NCBI GenBank assembly: GCA_965371445.1
Contig: CBDUYN010000286.1
Span: 1 to 8,166 of the forward strand
From: DASWIG01 sp965371445
Lineage (GTDB): Bacteria > Acidobacteriota > Thermoanaerobaculia > Multivoradales > J023
Direction: 5' to 3'
Length of the DNA: 8,166 bases
The translations under genes and the position numbers were made by a program. Each line of letters opens with the position of its first letter. Position 1 is the first letter of the stretch. The notes below the pieces were generated by a model. The model saw only the letters and a program-made list of their open reading frames with translations. It did no database searches and was not told the origin of the DNA. This document shows positions 1 through 6,249 of this stretch, one piece after another.

Positions 1-190
1 TACCCTTCCCGGGACCCGGAAATGCCGTCCGAGTTTTTCAGGTACCCTTCCCGGGACCCGGAAATGCCGTCCGAATTTTTCAGGTACCCTTCCCGGGACC
101 CGGAAATGCCGTCCGAGTTTTTCAGGTACCCTTCCCGGGTCCCGGAAATGCCGTCCGAGTTTTTCAGGTACCCTTCCCGGGTCCCGGGGA
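1..190. repeat. Tandem array of 42-bp units with a palindromic core
   Basis: Four complete 42-bp units begin at 1, 43, 85 and 127, and a partial fifth unit covers 169-190, where the match breaks down. The units are almost identical: unit 2 has one G-to-A change near position 75, and units 4-5 differ from units 1-3 at one base. Each unit contains the 11-bp palindrome CCGGGWCCCGG (9-19 in unit 1). The one changed base is its centre, A in units 1-3 and T in units 4-5, so the palindrome is preserved. The array runs off the left edge, so its full length is unknown. It lies just beyond the stop codon of the minus-strand EF-hand gene. The unit length is a multiple of three, so the array is open in translation as a 14-residue repeat. 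I regard that as a by-product rather than a gene. There are no CRISPR-like unique spacers. The function is unknown. Confidence 0.95.
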
Positions 191-212
191 CACGACCCAA
201 AAAACTCAGCCG

Positions 213-257
213 CCGTTTCCGGGTCCCGGAACGCCACCCGAAAACCCGGCCTTCAGG
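213..257. repeat. Degenerate copy of the 42-bp unit with a perfect 15-bp palindrome
   Basis: This stretch aligns with the 42-bp unit: it keeps the palindromic core, the following GCC and CGA, and the closing TTCAGG, with short insertions and substitutions between. Bases 217-231 (TTCCGGGTCCCGGAA) form a perfect inverted repeat around T224, longer than the 11-bp core of the intact units. The closing TTCAGG includes the complement of the stop codon (253-255) of the minus-strand EF-hand gene, so the copy covers the end of that gene. It could be an older, decayed unit of the array. On the minus strand it could form a hairpin just after the stop, but there is no clear T-run, so I do not call it a terminator. 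Confidence 0.6.
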
Positions 258-966
258 GACAATCGAGCGCGACGACGCCTCCCGCGGCGTCGCGCAAAGC
301 CAGGCCCCGGCGAAACGTCACGATCCCCTCGAGGACGCGGCCCTCCGCGTCAAGGAGCCGCGGTCCGCCGCGCCGGCCGAGCGCGGTCGCGTCGACCACG
401 AGGACCGCGTCGTCGTCGCCGCCGAATCCGTCGCCCTTCAAGTCCAGCGTCACGGTCTCGCCGAGGTGGATCTCGCCGATCCCCTTCGTCTTCTCGAAGG
501 TCTCGAGGTCGACCGAGATGTGGCGGACCTTGCGGTCGAAGGGAATCAGGGTCTCGCGCTCCTCCACCTGGCCGTTGCCGTTGCGGTCGATCCACAGGTA
601 GAGGTAGCGCCAGTAGCGGTCGGCGACGTCGACCTTGCCGTCGCCGTTCTCGTCAAAAGCGAGGAGCGTGTTGCACGAGCGTCGGCGGCGGCGGCGGGGC
701 GGCGGAGGTGGCGGTGGTGGCTCGACAGCCGGCGGCTCGACGGCCGGCGGCTCCGCAGCCTCGGCGGTGTGCACCGCCCGCTCCTCGGCAAGGCGCTCCC
801 GCAGGTGAGGAGGCAGCTTGGCCAGGAGCTCGTCGAGCCGGTGGCGAAGCTCCCGGATCTCCGCCAGGAGCGCCGCCTGCTCAGGCGTCGGCTCCTGGGA
901 CGCCGTGGCCGGCGCCAGCAGGCAGAGGAGGACGGGACAGAGGACGAGGGCGCTTCGCAGGCTCAT
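253..966 (-). CDS. Secreted EF-hand domain protein with Pro/Arg-rich linker
   Basis: This 237-residue protein starts with a signal peptide: a short basic n-region, a hydrophobic stretch over residues 5-20 and a likely cut near A-T-A-S (20-23). Residues 26-65 are charged and helical and could form a short coiled coil. A linker (68-96) follows, with repeated VEPPA, eight prolines and then six arginines. Two canonical 12-residue EF-hand loops come next: D105/N107/D109/G110/D113/D116 and D127/N129/N131/G132/E135/E138. They are separated by an aromatic stretch (RYWRYLYLW), so calcium binding is a fair prediction. The C-terminal part (140-237) looks beta-rich and glycine/aspartate-rich, and C98 and C236 could pair. 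The linker DNA holds a 15-bp direct duplication (721-735 and 736-750, one mismatch). I see no clear Shine-Dalgarno sequence, and the start is chosen because it opens the signal peptide. It is transcribed divergently from the Rossmann gene. The specific role is unknown. Confidence 0.82.
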   Translation of the reverse strand: MSLRSALVLCPVLLCLLAPATASQEPTPEQAALLAEIRELRHRLDELLAKLPPHLRERLAEERAVHTAEAAEPPAVEPPAVEPPPPPPPPRRRRRRSCNTLLAFDENGDGKVDVADRYWRYLYLWIDRNGNGQVEERETLIPFDRKVRHISVDLETFEKTKGIGEIHLGETVTLDLKGDGFGGDDDAVLVVDATALGRRGGPRLLDAEGRVLEGIVTFRRGLALRDAAGGVVALDCP

Positions 967-975
967 TGGGCAAGC

Positions 976-1004
976 AATCTACTCTGTGCGGCTCGCGATG
1001 TACA
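976..1004 (-). promoter_or_regulatory. Candidate promoter for the EF-hand gene
   Basis: Read on the minus strand, TGTACA (999-1004, four of six matches to TTGACA) is followed after 17 bases by TAGATT (976-981, four of six matches to TATAAT). Transcription from it would start only a few bases before the ATG at 966, giving an almost leaderless message, in keeping with the lack of a ribosome binding site. The matches are partial and this is a weak prediction. Confidence 0.22.
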
Positions 1005-1015
1005 TCCCAGACGGC

Positions 1016-1045
1016 TGGTCAACCGCGCCGCGTCCGGCGTATGAT
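1016..1045 (+). promoter_or_regulatory. Candidate promoter for the Rossmann/YqiJ/flotillin block
   Basis: TATGAT (1040-1045) is five of six to the sigma-70-type -10 box. TGGTCA (1016-1021), 18 bases upstream, is four of six to the -35 box. A start near 1052 would leave a leader of roughly 30 bases before the ATG at 1085. It is the best forward promoter-like pair in the divergent 967-1084 gap and could drive all three forward genes. It has not been tested, and the promoter consensus of this organism is unknown. Confidence 0.35.
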
Positions 1046-1084
1046 GAGGGGTCTTACGTCAACTACCCATCCAGACACTGAAAA

Positions 1085-3382
1085 ATGAGGACGATTTATC
1101 ACGAATTCGAGTCCCTCGAACACCTCCTCGCCAACCGTCTGTTGCCCGGCGGCGGCGATCGTCCGATCCGCTTCGTGGTCTTCGGCGGCACGGGAGCCGT
1201 GGGCGGCTCCACGGTCCTGGAGCTGTGCCGGTTGATCCTCGCTTCGCCGCGCTACCGCGAGCGGCCGTTCACCGGCGAGCTCTACGCCACCGGTTCCTCC
1301 GAAAAGGAGATCACCAAGTTCGCGAGCCGCCTCTACATGGCGCTCGAAGGCCGCCACGAGATCGAAAAAGTCGAGCCGCGCCGCCACTACCGGATCGACG
1401 GACGCATCGACCTGCGCTTCTCGCTCCTGCGCCTCGCTCTGCCTCACGACCTGCGCGAGCACACCCTCGCGGCACGCCAGGAGGCAGGCGACGCTTTCGA
1501 CCCCGAAGAAGCGCTCGCCGCCTACTTCGAAGCTCAGCCCCGGCCTTTCCTGGAGTACGTGGAAGGGCTCGGCGACGACGAGCTCTTAAACGCCGTCGTG
1601 GTGGCGATCCCGCTGCCGAGCGTGGCGACCTACACGCTGGAGACGATCGACGGCCTCGCCGGCGAGCTTGAGCTCGACCACCGGACGGCGCAGCGCGTCA
1701 AGACGAGCTACTTGAAGACTTTCATCCGCGGCCTCGCCGTCATCCAGCAGCGCTACGCCCGTCACGTGGTCATGGCCCATACGACCGCCGTCGGCGGCAT
1801 GTACCGGGTCGACGGGGGCGCCGCCGAGATCCGGCTGGGGTTCGCCCACTCGGCCCTCGGCAAGAAGCTCGTCGACAAGAAGTACTTCGCCGACGAGCTG
1901 ACCCAACTCTACATCGACCACGGCTTCTACGTCCTGGTGACGGCGGCGGCGATCGGCATCGACGCGGTGGACTTCAACGTCCGGTTGCCGCTCGACCGGG
2001 GCGTCGCCAACGCGCTCCGCGCGGCGATCGACGGCGCGGGCGAGGAGCCGCCTCTGCCGGCGGCCGACCTCGAGACGGGGTCGATCCTCCTCTATCCGTC
2101 GAAGCTCGTCCCCTTCGCCGGCGACGGCGAGGCCGAGGGCGAGCGCCTCGTCTTCGGCGCCGGCAAGGAGCTCACCGTCGAGGCGGTGATCCGCTCGGGC
2201 GAGAACGGCCTTTTTTCCGTCGCCAACTGCGTCGCGCTCTACAACGTGATGAAGGTGGCGATCCCCGAGGAGCTGGCGATGGTGCTGGTGCGCTTCGCGC
2301 TTTTCGGCCCGGAGCGGCGCCGGGGCTGGTTCGACGACAAGCTCTGCTACTACGCCGAGACCGAGAACGCCCACTTCGCCATGCGCCTCCTGGACAGCTA
2401 CCCGCAGCTGCACCGCGCCCACTTCGGCGCGTTTGCCGTCCAGGCCTACCAGGCCCTGGGCTCCTCGACCCACCAGGCGCGGCTCCACGAGCTGGGGCTC
2501 GTGCTCCTGCTGCTGCGGCTGCGCGAGCTGGGCGAGAAGTTCGCCGACATTCCCGAGCAGGAGCTGGCCGACGGCCTCTCCGATCTCGACACCTTCTTCT
2601 GGAAAAGGACCCGGATCCCCACCTACGAGGACCTGGAAGGGCTGCAGGCCAAGGATCTCGCCAAGGCCCTGGGCCAGCTCTGCGAGACCGACTCGATGGA
2701 GGACGCGGGGCATCTCCTGGGCTACGACCCGCGGCGCCAAGGCGTGCGCGAGCGTGGGCGGGAGCGATTCCTGGCGCGCCTGGCCACCCGCATCGGACGC
2801 TACCTCCGGACCGTCACCTCGCTCGGCATCCCGATCCTCTACGAGAGCCCCTCGGCCGGCGGCGAGGTACGGATGCTGGTGGGACCCTACGTCGCCCCCC
2901 TCGACATGGCGGTGACGAGCACAAGCGACGTCGACCGGGAGCTGCGGCGGATCGCCAGCGCCAACGGCGTCTCCTACGAGGTGGCGCGCGACTGGGTGAT
3001 CACGAACAACGGCTTCGTCGACCTGCGTCCCCACGCCCTGGGCAACGCCGCCAAGGAGCCGGGGCCCAAGCTCCATGAGCAGGTCTCGGCCATGACCAGC
3101 GTCGAGGAGCTTGAGGCTTGGCTCGCAGACCTCAAAGTCGGCTCCTACTTCACGACTTGCGGCCTCGTCGCCCTGGAGCACCGGCTGCGGCGGCTCTACG
3201 AGAACGTCCGCCAGCGCCGCATCCAGCTCGGCACCTGGGAGACCTGGAAGCACCTCTTCCCCCAGGACGGCGACGGACGCTTCATCCTCTCGCCGGGGCT
3301 GATCGAGACCGTCCGCATGTACCAGGAGGGCCTGGGCAAAGTCACCGGTATGGAGGACCTGTGGCCCAGCTGGGGCTACTGA
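1085..3382 (+). CDS. Large Rossmann-fold NAD(P)-binding protein of unassigned family
   Basis: This is a 765-residue, apparently cytoplasmic protein with no signal peptide or membrane segment. Near the N-terminus a hydrophobic beta strand leads into GGTGAVGG (34-41) and a helix, the classic dinucleotide-binding turn of a Rossmann fold. A second hydrophobic strand (170-176, VVVAIPL) is typical of such a domain. The middle contains conserved-looking stretches such as AHTTAVGGMY (231-240) and a leucine-rich helical segment near 470-485. The C-terminal part (about 575-765) carries LGIPILYESP and a tryptophan-rich end. The length is well above an ordinary short-chain dehydrogenase, so this is either a multidomain reductase/epimerase-like enzyme or a protein that uses the fold for binding only; I cannot name substrate or reaction. 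The ATG at 1085 has no good Shine-Dalgarno sequence, but it places the Rossmann motif at the usual distance from the start. The YqiJ-like and flotillin genes follow on the same strand, which suggests an operon. Confidence 0.85.
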   Translation: MRTIYHEFESLEHLLANRLLPGGGDRPIRFVVFGGTGAVGGSTVLELCRLILASPRYRERPFTGELYATGSSEKEITKFASRLYMALEGRHEIEKVEPRRHYRIDGRIDLRFSLLRLALPHDLREHTLAARQEAGDAFDPEEALAAYFEAQPRPFLEYVEGLGDDELLNAVVVAIPLPSVATYTLETIDGLAGELELDHRTAQRVKTSYLKTFIRGLAVIQQRYARHVVMAHTTAVGGMYRVDGGAAEIRLGFAHSALGKKLVDKKYFADELTQLYIDHGFYVLVTAAAIGIDAVDFNVRLPLDRGVANALRAAIDGAGEEPPLPAADLETGSILLYPSKLVPFAGDGEAEGERLVFGAGKELTVEAVIRSGENGLFSVANCVALYNVMKVAIPEELAMVLVRFALFGPERRRGWFDDKLCYYAETENAHFAMRLLDSYPQLHRAHFGAFAVQAYQALGSSTHQARLHELGLVLLLLRLRELGEKFADIPEQELADGLSDLDTFFWKRTRIPTYEDLEGLQAKDLAKALGQLCETDSMEDAGHLLGYDPRRQGVRERGRERFLARLATRIGRYLRTVTSLGIPILYESPSAGGEVRMLVGPYVAPLDMAVTSTSDVDRELRRIASANGVSYEVARDWVITNNGFVDLRPHALGNAAKEPGPKLHEQVSAMTSVEELEAWLADLKVGSYFTTCGLVALEHRLRRLYENVRQRRIQLGTWETWKHLFPQDGDGRFILSPGLIETVRMYQEGLGKVTGMEDLWPSWGY

Positions 3383-3399
3383 GGGATCCGACGGGCGGT

Positions 3400-3433
3400 C
3401 GGCGCCGCGGTCTGCGAATAGGCCGCCGCGCCG
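3400..3433 (+). other. GC-rich hairpin between the Rossmann and YqiJ-like genes
   Basis: An 11-base arm (3400-3410) pairs with 3423-3433 at ten of eleven positions around a 12-base loop. No T-run follows, so it is not a standard intrinsic terminator. If real it could dampen read-through or protect an mRNA end between the first gene and the YqiJ/flotillin pair. In DNA this GC-rich such pairings also arise by chance. Confidence 0.3.
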
Positions 3434-3440
3434 TGCCGTA

Positions 3441-3445
3441 GAGGT
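3441..3445 (+). promoter_or_regulatory. Ribosome binding site of the YqiJ-like gene
   Basis: GAGGT lies seven bases before the ATG at 3453. A second ATG follows at once at 3456, and the spacing would allow either. I use the first. The two choices differ by one methionine. Confidence 0.55.
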
Positions 3446-3452
3446 AAGGTCG

Positions 3453-4115
3453 ATGATGAGCGCAATCGCCGAATTCTTCCAAGCCGCCTTCACCATGCCG
3501 ACGCTGGTGTTCAGCGTGCTGCTCCTCCTGGTGATCGTCTACTGGTCGATCTCGCTGCTCGGCATCTTCGACCTCGAGATGCTCGAGGGCCTCGGCGAGG
3601 TGGCCGAGATGGCCGACGCCGCCGACGCGGCCGAGGGATGGATCGAGGATGCGCCGAGCTTTCTTGGCAAGGTGGGTTTCGGCGACCTGCCTCGTTCGAT
3701 CACGTGGAGCCTCATCGTCGCCTTCGGCTGGGTCTTCAGCTACGGCTTGAACGCCTTCTTTCCGCAGGTCCGCGAGCTCGCGATGCGCGGTCTCGCCCTG
3801 GGGCTCGCCGTCGGCGCCGTCTCGCTCGTCTTGGGGGTCGGCGCCACGGCGCTCGCCATCCAGCCGTTGCGCAAGCTCGCCGAGGCCAACGCCGGAGTCG
3901 TCCGCGAGGAGCTCGTGGGCCGACTCTGCACCGTCAAGACCGGGCGAGTCGACGGCCGCTTCGGCCAGGCCGAGGTCGACAAAGGCGCCATGCTCGTCCA
4001 GGTCCGCGCCGAGGAACCCAACGTCTTTAGGAGCGGCATGAAAGCGCTCATCTTCGAATACGACCGCAAGCGTGAGGTCTTTTTGATCACGCCCTACGAG
4101 GAGAAGCTGTCCTGA
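3453..4115 (+). CDS. YqiJ/NfeD-like membrane protein with C-terminal OB-fold domain
   Basis: This 220-residue protein has three hydrophobic segments, at about 17-39, 82-103 and 113-136, and then a soluble C-terminal domain (about 152-218). That domain is rich in short beta strands (VGRLCTVKTGRVDGRFGQAE, then MLVQVRA and KALIFEYD), as expected for the small OB fold of the NfeD/YqiJ families. Between the first two helices is an acidic, alanine-rich loop (41-66), and the second helix is preceded by VGFGDLPRSI, which resembles the G-x-L-P entry seen in YqiJ-type proteins. E. coli YqiJ is of similar length (about 209 residues) and is encoded directly before the flotillin YqiK, the same order as here. 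Members of these families act as membrane partners of flotillins and are thought to help set membrane fluidity or assemble microdomains. The assignment rests on architecture and context rather than a recognisable signature across the whole length. Confidence 0.75.
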   Translation: MMSAIAEFFQAAFTMPTLVFSVLLLLVIVYWSISLLGIFDLEMLEGLGEVAEMADAADAAEGWIEDAPSFLGKVGFGDLPRSITWSLIVAFGWVFSYGLNAFFPQVRELAMRGLALGLAVGAVSLVLGVGATALAIQPLRKLAEANAGVVREELVGRLCTVKTGRVDGRFGQAEVDKGAMLVQVRAEEPNVFRSGMKALIFEYDRKREVFLITPYEEKLS

Positions 4116-4129
4116 CGGAGCAAGCTCCG
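4116..4129 (+). other. Short inverted repeat after the YqiJ-like gene
   Basis: CGGAGC (4116-4121) and GCTCCG (4124-4129) are perfect complements separated by AA, placed directly after the TGA stop. The stem is short, the loop very tight, and no T-run follows. The remaining gap to 4191 holds the flotillin ribosome binding site and nothing else I can identify. Termination here is unlikely, and the flotillin gene is probably read through from upstream. Confidence 0.25.
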
Positions 4130-4179
4130 GGGACCCTGGTCTAACAGCAGTCGCGATAGATGCAAAGAATCGCTGACAT

Positions 4180-4184
4180 AGGAG
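4180..4184 (+). promoter_or_regulatory. Ribosome binding site fixing the flotillin start
   Basis: AGGAG lies seven bases before the ATG at 4192. An in-frame TGA at 4174-4176 closes the frame just upstream, so the protein cannot begin earlier. This matters because it shows that the absence of an N-terminal membrane segment is not caused by a wrongly chosen start. Confidence 0.8.
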
Positions 4185-4191
4185 CAAAGCT

Positions 4192-6249
4192 ATGGCTTTT
4201 GGATTGATCAAGACAGATCAGGGAAAGGCCCTGATTCGCACACGGGTCGGCGCCAAGGAACCCGAGGTCTTCTTCACCGGCACCTGGGTTTGGCCCGTGA
4301 TCCACAAGCTCGAGCAGATGGACATCTCGGTCAAGACGATCGAGATCGACCGCAGCGGCAGCGACGGTCTGATCTGCAAGGACAACATCCGGGCAGACAT
4401 CAAGGTGACCTTTTTCGTCCGGGTCAACAAGACCCAGGACGACGTCATCAAGGTGGCTCAGGCCATCGGATGTGCCCGCGCTTCGGACCAGAGGACCATG
4501 GAAGAGCTTTTCGCCGCCAAGTTCTCCGAAGCCTTGAAGACCGCCGGCAAGGCGCTCGACTTCGTCGACCTCTACACCATGCGCGAGGAGTTCCGCGACG
4601 GCATCATCAACGTGATCGGTACCGATTTAAACGGCTACTCTCTCGAAGACTGCGCCATCGACTACCTCGAGCAGACGCCGATGTCGGCGCTCGACGAGAA
4701 CAACATCCTGGACGCCCAGGGCATTCGCAAGATCACCGAGCTCACGGCCATCGAGCATGTGAAGACCAATGACTTCGAGAACAACGAGAAAAAGCGCATC
4801 ACCCAGCAGGACGTCGAGGCCGCCGAGGCGATCTTCGAGCTCGAGCGCCAGAAAGCCGACGCCCAGGCCAAGCAGCAGCGCGAGATCGAAACCGTCAAGG
4901 CGCGCGAGCAGGCCGAGACCTTGAAGGTTCAGCAGGAGGAGCGGCTCAAAGCCGAGACCGCTCGCATCAAGAGCGACGAAGACATCGCCATCCAGGAAGA
5001 GAACAAGCAGCGCCAGGTCGAGGTGGCGCAGAAAAACCGCGAGCGGGTCATCGCCGTCGAGTCGGAACGCGTCGAGAAAGACCGGGCTCTCGAGATCATC
5101 TCCCGCGAGCGTGAGACCGACCTCCAGCGCATCGCCAAGGACAAGGAAGTCGAGAACGAGAAGCGCGAGATCGCCATCGTCATCCGTGAGCGCATCGCGG
5201 TGGAAAAAACCGTGGCCCAGGAGGAGGAGGCGATCAAGCGTCTGCGGGTGGTCGAGGAGGCCAACCGTACCAAGGAAGCGTTGGTAATCGCCGCCGAGGG
5301 CGAGGCCCAGGAAGCGCTGGTCAAGGACATCAAGGCCGCCGAGGCCGCCGAGCAGGCCGCCGGCCACTTCGCCAAGGAAAAGGTGGCGCTCGCCGAGGCC
5401 GAGGCCCAGGAGAAGCTCATCCAGGAGACCAAGGCCGCCGAGGCCGCCGAGGAGGCCGCCAAGTTCAAGGCCCGCGAGAGGATCACGCTCGCCGAAGCGG
5501 AGCTCGAGACCACGGACCGCCAGGCCAAGGCCAAGGTCCGCATGGCCGAGGCCGACTTCGAGGCCGCCGAAAAAGAGGCCGAGGGCAAGAAGCGCCTCGC
5601 CGAGGGCGTCCAGGCCGAGTCCGCGGCCAGCGGCCTCGCCCAGGTCCAGGTCAAGGACTCCGACGCCGACGCCACCCAGAAGCTCGGCCTTGCCGAGGCC
5701 AAGGTGCTGCGCGAGAAAGGCCTCGCCGGCGCCGACGCGGTCGGCGCCAACATGCAGGCCGAGGCGCTCGGCATCCGCGAGAAGGCCAAGGCCATGGCGG
5801 CGTTCGACGAGCGCAGCCGCCAGCACGAGGAGTACCGTCTGCGCCTCGAGATGGAGCGCGCCGTCGACCTGGCCGCCATCGAGGCCCGTCAAAGGGTCGC
5901 CGAGGCCCAGGCCACGGTCCTCTCCGACGGCTTGAAGAACGCCACGATCGACATCGTCGGCGGCGAGTCGATTTTTTTCGACCGCCTGGTCCAGGCGATG
6001 TCGGCCGGCAAGGCCCTCGACGGATTCATCAGGAAAAGCGACCAGGCCCAGACGCTCCTCGCCGACTACCTCGAGGGCCGCTCGAGCTTCACGGGCGACT
6101 TGAAGGAAGTCCTCTCGGGGCTCTCCTCGGGCGACCTCCAGAACCTGAGCGCCGCGTCGCTGCTCGCCAAGCTCGCGAGTGGCGGCGGCGAAAAGAGCGT
6201 CCTCGGCGAGGTCGCCAAGAAAGTCGTCGGCGAGCCGGAGACGGAGTAG
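4192..6249 (+). CDS. Flotillin-family (YqiK-like) SPFH scaffold protein, long coiled-coil form
   Basis: This 685-residue protein has an N-terminal SPFH/band-7 domain (about 5-190), with the PQGKALI-like opening DQGKALIRTRVG, the strand pair around VKTIEIDRSG and KVTFFVRVN, and a closing LDENNILDAQGIRKITELTA (164-183) as in YqiK-type flotillins. Residues 195 to about 585 are a very long, highly charged helical region rich in Glu, Ala, Lys and Gln, the flotillin coiled coil that drives oligomerisation. A compact C-terminal region (590-685) begins with GGESIFFDRL. Flotillins form large oligomers on the inner face of the membrane and scaffold lipid/protein microdomains. It is longer than E. coli YqiK (about 553 residues) or B. 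subtilis FloT (about 509), mainly through the coiled coil. Unlike those, it has no N-terminal transmembrane or hairpin segment; the upstream YqiJ-like protein or acyl/peripheral contacts may supply membrane binding (inference). Its last 184 bases are overlapped by the convergent minus-strand gene. Confidence 0.93.
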   Translation: MAFGLIKTDQGKALIRTRVGAKEPEVFFTGTWVWPVIHKLEQMDISVKTIEIDRSGSDGLICKDNIRADIKVTFFVRVNKTQDDVIKVAQAIGCARASDQRTMEELFAAKFSEALKTAGKALDFVDLYTMREEFRDGIINVIGTDLNGYSLEDCAIDYLEQTPMSALDENNILDAQGIRKITELTAIEHVKTNDFENNEKKRITQQDVEAAEAIFELERQKADAQAKQQREIETVKAREQAETLKVQQEERLKAETARIKSDEDIAIQEENKQRQVEVAQKNRERVIAVESERVEKDRALEIISRERETDLQRIAKDKEVENEKREIAIVIRERIAVEKTVAQEEEAIKRLRVVEEANRTKEALVIAAEGEAQEALVKDIKAAEAAEQAAGHFAKEKVALAEAEAQEKLIQETKAAEAAEEAAKFKARERITLAEAELETTDRQAKAKVRMAEADFEAAEKEAEGKKRLAEGVQAESAASGLAQVQVKDSDADATQKLGLAEAKVLREKGLAGADAVGANMQAEALGIREKAKAMAAFDERSRQHEEYRLRLEMERAVDLAAIEARQRVAEAQATVLSDGLKNATIDIVGGESIFFDRLVQAMSAGKALDGFIRKSDQAQTLLADYLEGRSSFTGDLKEVLSGLSSGDLQNLSAASLLAKLASGGGEKSVLGEVAKKVVGEPETE
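5302..5499 (+). repeat. Two 33-residue direct repeats within the flotillin coiled coil
   Basis: Two adjacent 99-bp units (5302-5400 and 5401-5499) encode residues 371-403 and 404-436. Both open with EAQE, share KAAEAAE in the middle and close with LAEA. A weaker, shorter match precedes them (about 342-370) and a partial one follows. Thirty-three residues equal three hendecads (11-residue repeats), the period of a right-handed or nearly straight coiled coil. This points to growth of the rod by in-frame duplication. Confidence 0.7.

Noticed and set aside
1..190. CRISPR array
   Set aside because: The units are contiguous, without unique spacers of regular length between repeats.
22..1044. Forward 340-residue frame beginning with a repeated MPSEFFRYPSR motif
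   Set aside because: The repeat is translated only because 42 is a multiple of three. The rest is Arg/Val/Leu-rich antisense of the EF-hand gene, which has a signal peptide and intact motifs.
1586..3496. Minus-strand 636-residue frame opposite the Rossmann gene
   Set aside because: Long antisense frames are expected in GC-rich coding DNA. The translation is low-complexity Val/Gly/Asp/Arg-rich without motifs, and the forward frame has a clear Rossmann signature.
4627..5892. Minus-strand 421-residue Leu/Gly-rich frame (and a 316-residue one) opposite the flotillin coiled coil
   Set aside because: Leu and Gly arise from the complement of Glu/Lys/Ala codons in the coiled coil. The apparent leucine repeats are a shadow and not a membrane protein.
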